Source: Neorhizobium sp. UBA3556
GTDB taxonomy: Bacteria; Pseudomonadota; Alphaproteobacteria; Rhizobiales; Rhizobiaceae
Length of the DNA stretch: 64,000 nt
Direction: 5' to 3'
Assembly (NCBI GenBank): GCA_002376235.1
Contig: DFNX01000010.1
Coordinates: 226,075 to 290,074, forward strand
Positions 16,625 through 25,755 of the stretch are shown here, one piece after another. A program made the translations under genes and the position numbers. Below the pieces are notes generated by a model that did no database searches, was not told the DNA's origin, and saw only the letters and a list, made by a program, of their open reading frames with translations. Each line of letters opens with the position of its first letter. Positions within the stretch are counted from its first letter, which is position 1.

Positions 16625-18106
16625 ATGCGCATCTTCACCGCCTCGCTGGCGACAGAGACGAACACTTTTTCTCCCGTGCCGACGGATATGAACGCCTTCA
16701 AGGCGGCGTTTTATGCCGGGCCGGGCGAACATCCCGATACGCCGACCTTGTGCTCCTCCGTCGTGCCGATCCTGCGCCGTCGCGGCAGGGAAGAAGGTTT
16801 CACTGTCATCGAAGGCACGTCCTGCTGGGCGGAGCCTGCCGGTCTCATCCAGCGCCAGACCTATGAGACCCTGCGTGACCAGATCCTTGCCGAACTGAAA
16901 GCCGCCCTGCCGGCCGATGGCGTAGTTCTCGGCCTCCACGGTGCGATGGCCGCGCAAGGCTATGACGATCCCGAGGGCGATCTTCTTTCCCGCGTCCGCG
17001 AAATGGTCGGGCCGGACGTGCTGATCGCCGCCGAGTTCGACCCGCACAGCCATCTGACGGCGCTCCGCGTCGCCAATCTGAACATCATGGCCGCCTTCCT
17101 CGAATTCCCCCACACGGATTTCGAGCAGCGCGGCGAGCATGTCGTTGAGCTGGCGTTGAAGGCGCTGCGTGGCGAGATAAAGCCGGTCATCTCCACCTTC
17201 GACTGCCGGATGATCACCATCTTCCCCACCAGCCGCGAGCCGATGCGCTCCTTCGTCGATCGCATGCAGGCGATGGAAGGTAAGGACGGCATCCTGTCGG
17301 CCTCCGTCATCCACGGCTTCATGGCCGGTGACCTGCCCGACATGGGCACCCGCATCGTCGTTGTCACCGACAATGACAAGGCAAAGGGCGACGCGCTGGC
17401 CGCAAAGCTCGGCCGCGAGCTTTACAGCCTGCGCAAGACCACCGCGATGCCGATGTTCGATACGGAAGCAGGTCTCGACCAGGCCATCGCCATCCGCGCC
17501 GCGCATCCTGAGAAACCGGTCACCATCGCCGATGTCTGGGACAATCCCGGCGGCGGCGTGGCCGGCGACGCGACCTATATCCTGCGCCGGATGATGGAAC
17601 GCGGCATGGACGATTTTGCCGTCGCCACGATCTGGGATCCGATCGCCGTTACCTTCTGCCATGCGGCCGGCGAAGGCGCGGAACTGTCCTTGCGCGTCGG
17701 CGGCAAGTCGAGCCCCGAGGGCGGCGATCCGCTGGATCTGCGCGTCACCGTGCGGAAGGTGTTCGATGCCGGCTGGCAGAGCTTTCGCAATTCGCGCGTC
17801 ACGCTCGGCAGCACTGCGGTCATCCGTCCGGTCGGCAGCAATATCGACATCGTGCTGATCACCAGCCGCACCCAGACCTACGAGCCGGATATCTTTGCCA
17901 ATCAGGGCATCGATTTCGCCTCGAAATCCTACATGCTCATCAAGTCTACCAACCATTTCTACGCGGGCTTCCAGCCGGTCTCGTCCGAGATCGTCTATAT
18001 CGCCGCGCCGACCTCCTATCCGACCAATCCGGCAACGACGCCCTATCGCAAGGCGAGCCTTAAGCTCTGGCCGCGCGTGGCCGATCCGCTGGGTCTGGAT
18101 GCCTGA
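16625..18106 (+). CDS. M81-family metallopeptidase (MlrC-like)
   Basis: A 493-residue protein of the microcystinase C family. It opens with MRIFTASLATETNTFSPVPT, has the zinc-site element EFDPHSH (D139-H143) and the conserved ADVWDNPGGGVAGD. MlrC cleaves linear peptides with unusual or D-residues; most family members in rhizobia are uncharacterised. It is first in an operon with a complete peptide-type ABC importer and RidA, so it probably hydrolyses the imported compound. The ribosome site before ATG 16625 is weak. Confidence 0.88.
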   Translation: MRIFTASLATETNTFSPVPTDMNAFKAAFYAGPGEHPDTPTLCSSVVPILRRRGREEGFTVIEGTSCWAEPAGLIQRQTYETLRDQILAELKAALPADGVVLGLHGAMAAQGYDDPEGDLLSRVREMVGPDVLIAAEFDPHSHLTALRVANLNIMAAFLEFPHTDFEQRGEHVVELALKALRGEIKPVISTFDCRMITIFPTSREPMRSFVDRMQAMEGKDGILSASVIHGFMAGDLPDMGTRIVVVTDNDKAKGDALAAKLGRELYSLRKTTAMPMFDTEAGLDQAIAIRAAHPEKPVTIADVWDNPGGGVAGDATYILRRMMERGMDDFAVATIWDPIAVTFCHAAGEGAELSLRVGGKSSPEGGDPLDLRVTVRKVFDAGWQSFRNSRVTLGSTAVIRPVGSNIDIVLITSRTQTYEPDIFANQGIDFASKSYMLIKSTNHFYAGFQPVSSEIVYIAAPTSYPTNPATTPYRKASLKLWPRVADPLGLDA

Positions 18107-18162
18107 AACCGCGACCGGACAGGAAAGCCGGGCGCAAAACTGAAAGCAACAAGGGGATGACC

Positions 18163-19680
18163 ATGAAAAAGAGTGCACTTGTTCTGATGACGCTGGCGGC
18201 CTTGGCCGGCACCAGCAGCCTTGCAATGGCGCAGGCGAGCAACGGTATTCTGACCGTGGCGACGATCGGTGAACCGCCGACGCTCGACGTCATGCAGACC
18301 GCGACCGATATCGTGCTGACCATCGACCAGCACATTTTCGAAACGCTCTACACCTATGACGCCGAATGGAAGTCCGTGCCGCTTCTCGCAGCAGGCCAGC
18401 CGAAGATTTCCGAGGACGGCCTCACCTACACGATCCCGTTGCGCGAAGGCGTAAAGTTCCATGACGGCAGCGATTTCGATGCCAAGGACGTCACCGCCTC
18501 GCTGAAGCGCTGGATGGCGGTCAACTCCAAGGGCAAGCAGGTTGCAGCAATCGTCGAAAGCCTGACGGAAGAGGGCGATCATGCCGTCGTCTTCAAGCTG
18601 AAGTCGCGTTATGCGCCGCTGCTCGCCACGCTCTCCCAGGCTTCCGTCATACTTCCGTCGGAAAAGATCGCCGACACGCTGACCGAATTCGTCGGCACCG
18701 GCCCCTATGCGCTCAAGGAGCGTAAGCCCGACCAGTATACCCAGCTCGTCCGTTTCGACGGCTACAAGTCGCCTGAAGGCGAGCCGAGCAACTATGCCGG
18801 CAAGCGCGAAGCGATCGCCAAGGAAATCCGTTTCGTTCCGGTTCCCGATGCCAATACCCGCGTCGAAGGCCTGATCTCCGGCCAGTTCGATTATGCGGAT
18901 TCGCTGCCGGTCAGCGCCTTCGAGCGTGTCGAAGCCAGCAGCAATGCCAAGCCCGTCATCTTCCGCGATGCCGGCTGGGCCTCGATGAACATGAACATGA
19001 AGGAAGGCATTCTCGCCAAGAAGGAACTGCGTCAGGCGGTTCAGGTTGCGCTGAACCCGAACGACATGATGATGGCCGCCTTCTCCGATACCCGCTTCTT
19101 CAGCGTCGATGCCTCGATCTTCCCGGAAGGCTCCTTCTGGCACACGGAAGCCGGTGTCGCCCGTTACGGCGACGGCAATCCGGAAGAGGCCGCCAAGCTG
19201 CTCGAAGCAGGTGGTTACGATGGAACCCCGATCCGTCTTCTGACCAGCCGCCAGTACGAGTTCCACTACAAGATCGGCGAAGTCGCCAAGGCCTATCTCG
19301 AAGCCGCCGGCTTCAAGGTCGATCTGCAGGTGGTCGACTGGGCAACGCTGACGACCCGCCGCGCGGACTCGAAGCAGTGGGACATCTTTATCACTCATTC
19401 CAACTTCCCGGGCGACCCAACGACCATCAACACGATCACCGATACCTATCCGGGCTGGTACGTGTCCGAGCAGAAGGCCAAGGCCGTCGCCACTTACATG
19501 GACGCCACCACCGACGATGCCAAGAAGGCAGCATGGGACGGCATCCAGACGGTCATCTATGATGATGCACCGCTCTACAAGGTCGGCAACTTCAATGCGG
19601 TTTCCGGTGTCGCCAACGGCGTTTCCGGTTACGAGCCGACCTACTGGCCGCATTTCTGGAACGTGACCCCGAAGAAGTAA
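18163..19680 (+). CDS. Peptide/nickel-type ABC substrate-binding protein
   Basis: A 505-residue periplasmic binding protein (SBP family 5, DppA/OppA-like). It has a Sec signal peptide (MKKSALVLMTLAALAG to MAQA), then TVATIGEPPTLDVMQTATD and the usual LREGVKFHDG motif. AAGGGG at 18151-18156 favours ATG 18163 over the in-frame ATG at 18157. A 14-bp perfect hairpin follows the stop codon. The ligand is likely a peptide or peptide-like amino-acid conjugate. Confidence 0.92.
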   Translation: MKKSALVLMTLAALAGTSSLAMAQASNGILTVATIGEPPTLDVMQTATDIVLTIDQHIFETLYTYDAEWKSVPLLAAGQPKISEDGLTYTIPLREGVKFHDGSDFDAKDVTASLKRWMAVNSKGKQVAAIVESLTEEGDHAVVFKLKSRYAPLLATLSQASVILPSEKIADTLTEFVGTGPYALKERKPDQYTQLVRFDGYKSPEGEPSNYAGKREAIAKEIRFVPVPDANTRVEGLISGQFDYADSLPVSAFERVEASSNAKPVIFRDAGWASMNMNMKEGILAKKELRQAVQVALNPNDMMMAAFSDTRFFSVDASIFPEGSFWHTEAGVARYGDGNPEEAAKLLEAGGYDGTPIRLLTSRQYEFHYKIGEVAKAYLEAAGFKVDLQVVDWATLTTRRADSKQWDIFITHSNFPGDPTTINTITDTYPGWYVSEQKAKAVATYMDATTDDAKKAAWDGIQTVIYDDAPLYKVGNFNAVSGVANGVSGYEPTYWPHFWNVTPKK

Positions 19681-19689
19681 GCTGAAAGC

Positions 19690-19726
19690 AATTCCAGCAG
19701 AAGTGGCAACCGCTTCTGCTGGAATT
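19690..19726 (+). promoter_or_regulatory. Intercistronic 14-bp hairpin after the binding-protein gene
   Basis: A perfect 14-bp stem, AATTCCAGCAGAAG (19690-19703) and CTTCTGCTGGAATT (19713-19726), with a 9-nt loop and no U-run. It starts 10 bp after the binding-protein stop codon, as at 4813 and 53246, and probably sets the excess of binding protein over permease. Confidence 0.65.
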
Positions 19727-19748
19727 ATCGAGAAACTGAGGACTGACA

Positions 19749-20699
19749 ATGGCAAGGATCGCACAGGCGCTGCTGAAACGATTGGGGGGCATGGCAATCG
19801 TGCTCGCCCTCGTCGTGACGGTGGTCTTCATCATCGTCCGCGTCACACCCGGCGATCCTGCCGCCGTCATGCTGGGGTCGGATGCGACCCCGGAAGACAT
19901 CGCGCAATTGCGCACCAAGATGGGGCTCGATGCGCCGCTTCTCCTGCAATATGGCCAGTTCGTTCTGGGCATTCTGCAGGGCGATCTCGGCCAGTCGATC
20001 TTCCTGAACCAGCCGGTCACGACGGCACTTGCCGCGCGTGCCGAGCCGACCTTCTTCCTCACCCTCTTCTCGATCCTGATCGCGGTCGCGATCGCGCTTC
20101 CGGTCGGCATCCTGTCGGCCGTCAAGCGCGGCACGATCTTCGACCAGATCGTCGTAACGCTCACCATGGTCGCCGCCAGCGTTCCGAGCTTCTGGCTCGG
20201 CCTGATCCTGATCCAGGTATTCGCCGTCAGCCAGGGCTGGTTCCCTGCCTCCGGTTACGGCGGGCCCGAAACGCCATTCCTCGAACGCCTGCATCATCTC
20301 GTGCTGCCGGCCGTGGCACTCGGTGTCGTCAATTCGGCGCTGATCACCCGCTTCACTCGCGCCGCCATGCTCGATGTTCTGGGCGATGACTATGTCCGCA
20401 CCGCCCGTGCCAAGGGTGCCGGTGAAGGCCGTGTCATCCTCAAGCACGCCCTGAAGAACGCGATGATCCCGATCATCACCGTCATCGGCCTCTCCATCGC
20501 CATGCTGGTCGCCGGTGCCGTCGTTACCGAAACCGTCTTCGGCCTGCCGGGCGTCGGCAATCTCGTCGTCTCGGCCGTTCTCCGCCGCGATTATCCGGTC
20601 ATTCAGGGCGCGCTGCTCGTCGTTGCCGCCATCTATGTCCTCATCAACTTCATCGTCGACATGCTCTATATTCTCGTTGATCCCAGGGTGCGCCTATGA
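19749..20699 (+). CDS. Dipeptide-type ABC permease (DppB family)
   Basis: A 316-residue inner-membrane permease with about six segments, an N-terminal signature (VVFIIVRVTPGDPAAVMLG) and the coupling loop YVRTARAKGAGEGRVILKH. It overlaps the next permease by 4 bp (ATGA), indicating translational coupling. It is one half of the membrane channel of this importer. Confidence 0.93.
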   Translation: MARIAQALLKRLGGMAIVLALVVTVVFIIVRVTPGDPAAVMLGSDATPEDIAQLRTKMGLDAPLLLQYGQFVLGILQGDLGQSIFLNQPVTTALAARAEPTFFLTLFSILIAVAIALPVGILSAVKRGTIFDQIVVTLTMVAASVPSFWLGLILIQVFAVSQGWFPASGYGGPETPFLERLHHLVLPAVALGVVNSALITRFTRAAMLDVLGDDYVRTARAKGAGEGRVILKHALKNAMIPIITVIGLSIAMLVAGAVVTETVFGLPGVGNLVVSAVLRRDYPVIQGALLVVAAIYVLINFIVDMLYILVDPRVRL

Positions 20700-21559
20700 C
20701 CACGATGGCCTCCCTCTCCATGCCCTTCGCATCCGGCCTGCGCCGCCTGTTCGGCAACCGCGCAATGCTCTTCGGTGCCATCATCCTCGCGATCGTCATT
20801 CTGGCCGCGATCCTTGCCCCCTGGATCGCGCCCTATGCGCCGAACAAGCTGTCGATCATCAACAAGCTGAAACCGCCGTCGATGACGAACTTCTTCGGCA
20901 CCGATGAATTCGGCCGCGACATCTTCTCCCGCGCCATCTTCGCCGGTCGAATCTCGCTGCTGGTCAGCCTCGGCGTCGTCGTCATCTCCACCGTGCTGGG
21001 CGTCATCCTCGGTGTCGCCGCTGGCTTCTTCCGCAGCCTCGATGCGCCGATCTCGCGCCTGCTCGATGCGATGATGTCCTTCCCCGACATCCTTCTCGCC
21101 ATCGCGCTGGTCGCCGCCCTCGGCCCGTCGTTGACGACCGTCATCCTCGCGCTCGGCATCACCTATGCACCCCGTCTCGCCCGTATCGTCCGCGGCTCGA
21201 CGCTGGTCCTGCGCGAACTGCCCTATATCGAGGCCGCCGTCGCCATGGGCCTGCCGACCTGGCAGATCCTTGCCCGCCACGTGCTGCTCAACCTCGCCTC
21301 CCCCATCCTCGTGCAGGCGACCTTCGTCTTCGCCTCTGCGATGCTCGCCGAAGCAAGCCTCTCCTTCCTCGGCGTCGGCGTTTCCACCGACATGCCGACT
21401 TGGGGCACGATGCTGGCATCCGGCCGCGAATACATGAACAACGCCCCGTGGCTGATGGTATTTCCGGGGCTGGCCATCGTCTTCTCGGTTCTCTCCCTGC
21501 AATTGCTGGGCGACGGCCTGCGCGATCTCGTCGATCCGCGTCTCGCCAAGGAAAGCTGA
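20696..21559 (+). CDS. Dipeptide-type ABC permease (DppC family)
   Basis: A 287-residue second permease of the importer. It contains FFGTDEFGRDIFSRAIFAGR, typical of DppC, and the EAA loop YIEAAVAMGLPTWQILARH. It overlaps the DppB-type gene by 4 bp and precedes the ATPase by 2 bp. Confidence 0.93.
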   Translation: MTTMASLSMPFASGLRRLFGNRAMLFGAIILAIVILAAILAPWIAPYAPNKLSIINKLKPPSMTNFFGTDEFGRDIFSRAIFAGRISLLVSLGVVVISTVLGVILGVAAGFFRSLDAPISRLLDAMMSFPDILLAIALVAALGPSLTTVILALGITYAPRLARIVRGSTLVLRELPYIEAAVAMGLPTWQILARHVLLNLASPILVQATFVFASAMLAEASLSFLGVGVSTDMPTWGTMLASGREYMNNAPWLMVFPGLAIVFSVLSLQLLGDGLRDLVDPRLAKES

Positions 21560-21561
21560 TC

Positions 21562-23364
21562 ATGACCGACACAATCACGAAAAAGCCGGTGCTCTCGGTC
21601 GAGAACCTGACGACCTCGTTCAAGACGCAAGAGGGTTGGAAAGCCGTCATCCGCAATATCAGCCTGCATGTCGATGCCGGCGAGACGGTCGCCATCGTCG
21701 GTGAATCCGGCTCGGGCAAAAGCGTCACGGCGCTCTCGACCATGCGACTTCTGCCCGCCGGCCGCTCGCGCTCCGAAGGCCGCATCCTGCTCGACGGCAC
21801 GGACCTCCTGAAGGTCAGCGAAGCCGAGATGCGCAAGGTGCGCGGCGGTTCGATCGGCATGATCTTTCAGGAGCCGATGACCTCGCTCAACCCGGTCTTC
21901 ACCATCGGCAACCAGATCGCAGAGGCACTCGTCCTGCATCGCGGCCTGTCGTGGAAAGAGGCCGAGGCAGAAACGCTGCGGCTGATGGAACGCGTCCGTA
22001 TTCCGGCCGCGAAGACCCGTCTTCACGAATATCCGCACAAATTCTCCGGCGGTATGCGCCAGCGCGTAATGATCGCCATGGCGCTTGCCTGCCGCCCGAA
22101 ACTCCTGATCGCCGACGAGCCGACGACCGCGCTCGACGTGACGATCCAAGCCGAAATCCTCCACCTGCTGCGCGAGCTGCAGCGGGAGGAAAACATGGGC
22201 GTGCTGTTCATCACCCATGACATGGGCGTAGTCGCCGAAATCGCCGACCGTACCGTGGTGATGTTCCGCGGCGACATGGTCGAGACCGGCAAGACCGAGG
22301 AAATTTTTGCGACCCCGACCGCCACCTATACAAAGTCGCTGCTCGCCTCGATCCCGCGTCTCGGCACGATGGGGGCCTCCGTCGCGCCAAAACGTTTCCC
22401 GGAAGTCGATGCCTCGACCGGCACCGCCACCGATGGCCGCGAGATGAATCCGGTCGCCCAGACCGTTCAGCCAATCCTCAAGGTAGACAATCTCGCCGTC
22501 CGCTTCGACCTGCCGAACGGCCGCGTCCACGCGGTGGAAGACGTTTCCTTCGACCTGCGCCCTGGCGAAACCCTGTCTTTGGTCGGAGAATCCGGCTGCG
22601 GCAAATCCACGACCGGCCGCGCCATCATCCGCCTTCTCAACCCGTCTGCCGGTTCGATCGTCATCGACGGACAGGACGTGACGAAGGCCGGTACGCGCGA
22701 ATTGCGCACGATGCGCCGCACTTCGCAGATGATCTTTCAGGATCCCTTCGCCTCGCTCAACCCGCGCATCACTGTCGGCTCCGCGATTGCCGAACCGATC
22801 CTTGCTCACGGCCTGATGGGCAAAAAGGACGCCAAGGCCCGCGTGGCGGAGCTGCTGGAACAGGTCGGCCTGTCCGCCGCCATGGCCGATCGCCACCCGC
22901 ACGAGTTCTCCGGCGGCCAGCGCCAGCGCATCTCGATTGCCCGCGCATTGGCCCTAGACCCGAAATTCATCGTCGCCGACGAGGCGGTTTCCGCACTCGA
23001 CGTCTCGGTCAAGGCACAGGTCTCCAACCTTTTGCTCGACCTGCAGGAAAAGCGCGGCCTCGCCTATCTGTTCATCAGCCATGACATGGCCGTGGTCGAG
23101 CGCATGAGCCACCGCGTCGCGGTGATGTTCTTAGGCGAAATCGTCGAAATCGGCCCGCGCGCCGCGATCTTCGACAATCCGCAGCATGCCTACACGCAGC
23201 GCCTGATCTCGGCCGTGCCGATCCCCGATCCGTCGCGCCGCGGCCAGACACCGCCACCCTTGACCGAAGAAATCAAAAGTCCGGTCCGGCCCTTCGATTA
23301 CGTCGCCCCGAAACGCACATACCGCGAAGTTTCACCGGGCCATTTCGTGCAGGACGTGGCATAA
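21562..23364 (+). CDS. Fused dual-domain peptide ABC ATPase (DppD-DppF type)
   Basis: A 600-residue ATPase with two complete nucleotide-binding domains, a fusion of the usual DppD and DppF subunits (as in GsiA). Domain 1 has Walker A GESGSGKS, signature SGGMRQR and Walker B LLIADEPTTALD. Domain 2 has Walker A GESGCGKST, signature SGGQRQR and Walker B FIVADEAVSALD. Both carry the oligopeptide ATPase C-terminal extension. Start ATG 21562; the open frame before it is a shadow of the permease gene. Confidence 0.93.
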   Translation: MTDTITKKPVLSVENLTTSFKTQEGWKAVIRNISLHVDAGETVAIVGESGSGKSVTALSTMRLLPAGRSRSEGRILLDGTDLLKVSEAEMRKVRGGSIGMIFQEPMTSLNPVFTIGNQIAEALVLHRGLSWKEAEAETLRLMERVRIPAAKTRLHEYPHKFSGGMRQRVMIAMALACRPKLLIADEPTTALDVTIQAEILHLLRELQREENMGVLFITHDMGVVAEIADRTVVMFRGDMVETGKTEEIFATPTATYTKSLLASIPRLGTMGASVAPKRFPEVDASTGTATDGREMNPVAQTVQPILKVDNLAVRFDLPNGRVHAVEDVSFDLRPGETLSLVGESGCGKSTTGRAIIRLLNPSAGSIVIDGQDVTKAGTRELRTMRRTSQMIFQDPFASLNPRITVGSAIAEPILAHGLMGKKDAKARVAELLEQVGLSAAMADRHPHEFSGGQRQRISIARALALDPKFIVADEAVSALDVSVKAQVSNLLLDLQEKRGLAYLFISHDMAVVERMSHRVAVMFLGEIVEIGPRAAIFDNPQHAYTQRLISAVPIPDPSRRGQTPPPLTEEIKSPVRPFDYVAPKRTYREVSPGHFVQDVA

Positions 23365-23404
23365 GCCGCCCTGCACTCCCATACTGGAATAGAAAGACGA
23401 ATTC

Positions 23405-23800
23405 ATGAGCAGCAAGAAACTCATCCGTTACGATGTCGCTGACGCCCAGGCCGGCGGCCAGCGCCGCCCCTTCGCCAAGGCCGTCCGCGCCGGTGATTTC
23501 GTCTATGTTTCGGGTCAGGTCCCGACTGTCGATGGCGAAGTCATCGTTGGCAATATCGTCGCCCAGACCGAACAGGTGATCGAGAACATCAAATCGGTTC
23601 TGGCTTTGGCCGATTGCACGCTGGAACATGTCGTCAAGGTCAATGTCTGGCTCGACGACGCCCGCGATTTTTCCAGCTTCAACGCCGTCTTCCAGAAACA
23701 CTTCATCGACCACCCACCGGCCCGCTCCACCGTCGAATCCCCGATGATGGTCGACGTCAAGGTCGAGATGGACGTGATCGCGTACAAGCCGCTGGATTGA
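23405..23800 (+). CDS. RidA-family enamine/imine deaminase
   Basis: A 131-residue RidA/YjgF protein of normal size. It has the FVYVSGQVP strand, the conserved arginine in HPPARSTVESP and the closing VKVEMDVIAYK. These proteins hydrolyse reactive enamines or imines released by PLP dehydratases. It follows the importer operon by 40 bp and is a natural partner of the PLP D-amino-acid enzyme at 15012, detoxifying its 2-aminoacrylate-like product (inference). Confidence 0.9.
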   Translation: MSSKKLIRYDVADAQAGGQRRPFAKAVRAGDFVYVSGQVPTVDGEVIVGNIVAQTEQVIENIKSVLALADCTLEHVVKVNVWLDDARDFSSFNAVFQKHFIDHPPARSTVESPMMVDVKVEMDVIAYKPLD

Positions 23801-23877
23801 TCGGGAAAGACCGGCGGGAGAAATTATGTTTCGGAAATGCCGCCGGTTACTTTTTTGAGGAAACCAACCTCACCGCC

Positions 23878-23906
23878 GTCATCCTCGGGCTTGACCCGAG
23901 AATGAC
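23878..23906. repeat. REP-like palindromic element between convergent genes
   Basis: GTCAT-C-CTCGGG-CTTGA-CCCGAG-A-ATGAC forms an 11-bp stem with one mismatch and a 5-nt loop (core 23884-23900). This CTCGGGCTTGACCCGAG type is, from general knowledge, a common intergenic palindrome in Rhizobiales genomes. It lies between the convergent ridA and DHDPS-family genes, where it may act as a two-way RNA end. Confidence 0.65.
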
Positions 23907-23942
23907 AACCGAGAGGGAAGTGCCCTCCCGGCAGCGAGCGCC

Positions 23943-24869
23943 TTACAGCGCGGCCCGCTTGTCGTGCCGTGCAACGCGCGCCAGCAGGTAATCTACCTCA
24001 GCCTTAGCGGTTGCCGTCAGTATCTGCCCCGGCTTGCGCTGCGCATCCGACGCAATCACGCCGCGGCGCTTCAATATGTGCTTGCGCACGGCCAGGCCCA
24101 CGCCGAGCTGCTGCTCGTAGCGGATCAGCGGCAGATGCGCGTCGAACAGGTCATGCGCCTCGTCGCGCTTACCCTCGGCAAACAGCGATACAAGCTCGCT
24201 CAGCATGTCGGGGAAACCGTAACCGGTCATCGCGCCGTCTGCGCCGCGTTCCGGTTCGAAATCGAGGAACATGCCGCCATTGCCGCAAAGGATCGAGAAT
24301 TCGCGCAGCTCGCCGGATTTCTGCATGGCGCGCAATTTTGAGATCTTTTCCAGACCCGGCCAATCCTCGTGCTTGAGCATCAGGCAGGACGGATGGTTGG
24401 TGATGATCTTGGCGACCACGCTGGTGGCGATCACTGTGTTGAGCGTCAGCGGATAGTCCTGCAGCACCCATGGCACGTCTTCGCCGACCGCTTCCACGGC
24501 ACCGGCGAAATAGTTGATGGTCTGCTCGTCGGTCTTTGCACCTTGTCCCGGTGCGATCATCACGCCGGCAGCACCCATATCCATCGAGCTGCGGGCCAGC
24601 GACCGCATCGCGGCAAAACCCGGTGCCGAAACGCCGACGATGACCGGCACTTTGGCGCGCTCGACCACTCGCTTGATGATCGCCCGGCTTTCATCCGCTT
24701 CCAGCTTCGGCGCTTCGCCCATGATGCCAAGGATGGTGATGCCGGTGCAGCCGCTCTCTTCGTAAAAGTCCGTCAGGCGGTCGACCGAGTTGAAGTCGAT
24801 CGCGCCGTCGTCATGAAATGGCGTGGCGGCAATCGCATAGACGCCCTTGGACTGCGTGCTGAATGTCAT
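23943..24869 (-). CDS. DHDPS/NAL-family aldolase (DapA-like)
   Basis: A 308-residue class I aldolase of the dihydrodipicolinate synthase/N-acetylneuraminate lyase family. The Schiff-base lysine is K166 in CLMLKHEDW. The catalytic tyrosine is Y139 in LQDYP. The pyruvate pocket is ILGIMGEAPKL in place of the usual GTTGE. It is unlikely to be the biosynthetic DapA; catabolic paralogues of this kind cleave or hydrate sugar acids, hydroxyproline-derived or other 2-keto acids. It is last in the eight-gene minus-strand operon starting at 33224. Confidence 0.85.
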   Translation of the reverse strand: MTFSTQSKGVYAIAATPFHDDGAIDFNSVDRLTDFYEESGCTGITILGIMGEAPKLEADESRAIIKRVVERAKVPVIVGVSAPGFAAMRSLARSSMDMGAAGVMIAPGQGAKTDEQTINYFAGAVEAVGEDVPWVLQDYPLTLNTVIATSVVAKIITNHPSCLMLKHEDWPGLEKISKLRAMQKSGELREFSILCGNGGMFLDFEPERGADGAMTGYGFPDMLSELVSLFAEGKRDEAHDLFDAHLPLIRYEQQLGVGLAVRKHILKRRGVIASDAQRKPGQILTATAKAEVDYLLARVARHDKRAAL

Positions 24870-24926
24870 GTCTTTCTCCCGGATGCGATATCGATCAAAG
24901 CTGCAGCTTTTGATCCTAATTTCTAA

Positions 24927-25712
24927 TCAGATGTTGGCGAGAAGGCCACCGTCGATGCGGATCACCGAGCCGGTGATGTAGGATGCGCGCGGGCTCGCCA
25001 GGAAGGTGACGGCATCGCCATATTCCTGCGGATCGCCGTAACGGCCGACCGGAATGGAACCCGTGCTTTCCTTGGTCACATCCGCCACCGGCCGCTCCTC
25101 GCGCTTTGCCTTCTGCTCGTCGAGAAACACGATGCGGCCCGTGGCGATGCGGCCCGGCAACACGACATTGGCGGTGATACCGTCACGACCCACTTCGCGC
25201 GCCAGCGTCTTCGACCAGCCGACCAGCGCCAGCCGCAGGCTGTTGGAAATGCCGAGATTGGCGATCGGCGCAACGACGCCCGAAGAGGTCGAGGTGATGA
25301 TGCGGCCAAAGCCGCGCTCGCGCATCGACGGCAGGATCGCGTCCGTTACCGCGATTACCGAGCGGACCATGCTGTCGAAATATTTCGACCAGATTTCCGG
25401 CGCCTGTCCGGCAGCCGGCGTCGGCGGCGGGCCGCCTGTGTTGTTGACCAGCACATCCACGGGCCCGAAGGTCGAGGCGATCAGCGCCAGCCGCTCTTCG
25501 ATCACCGTCAGATCGCCGATATCCCACTGCAGCGCAAAAGCCTTGTGCCCTTCGGCCTCGATCGCCTGCACCGTCTTTTCGGCAGCGGCAAGATCGATAT
25601 CGGCAACGACGACATTGGCCTTTTCCGCTGCCAGCGAGCGGGCAATCGCACCACCCAATCCACCGCCTGCACCGAATACCAGCGCCGTCTTTCCACTCAG
25701 TTGAAGATCCAT
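24927..25712 (-). CDS. Short-chain dehydrogenase-fold protein with altered catalytic site
   Basis: A 261-residue SDR. The cofactor motif is GAGGGLGGAIARSLA near residues 15-29 and the NNTGG strand is present. Where classical SDRs have Y-x3-K, this protein reads GISNSLRLALVGWSK, so neither the tyrosine nor the lysine is in place. The serine stretch before it (TSTSSGVV) is kept. An SDR subgroup with this replacement exists, and its chemistry is not established. It lies between an M24 hydrolase and the DHDPS-family aldolase in the same operon. Confidence 0.8.
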   Translation of the reverse strand: MDLQLSGKTALVFGAGGGLGGAIARSLAAEKANVVVADIDLAAAEKTVQAIEAEGHKAFALQWDIGDLTVIEERLALIASTFGPVDVLVNNTGGPPPTPAAGQAPEIWSKYFDSMVRSVIAVTDAILPSMRERGFGRIITSTSSGVVAPIANLGISNSLRLALVGWSKTLAREVGRDGITANVVLPGRIATGRIVFLDEQKAKREERPVADVTKESTGSIPVGRYGDPQEYGDAVTFLASPRASYITGSVIRIDGGLLANI

Positions 25713-25755
25713 GAATGCCTGCTTTTATCTGTCTTGATTTTGGTTTCTGCTGAAC

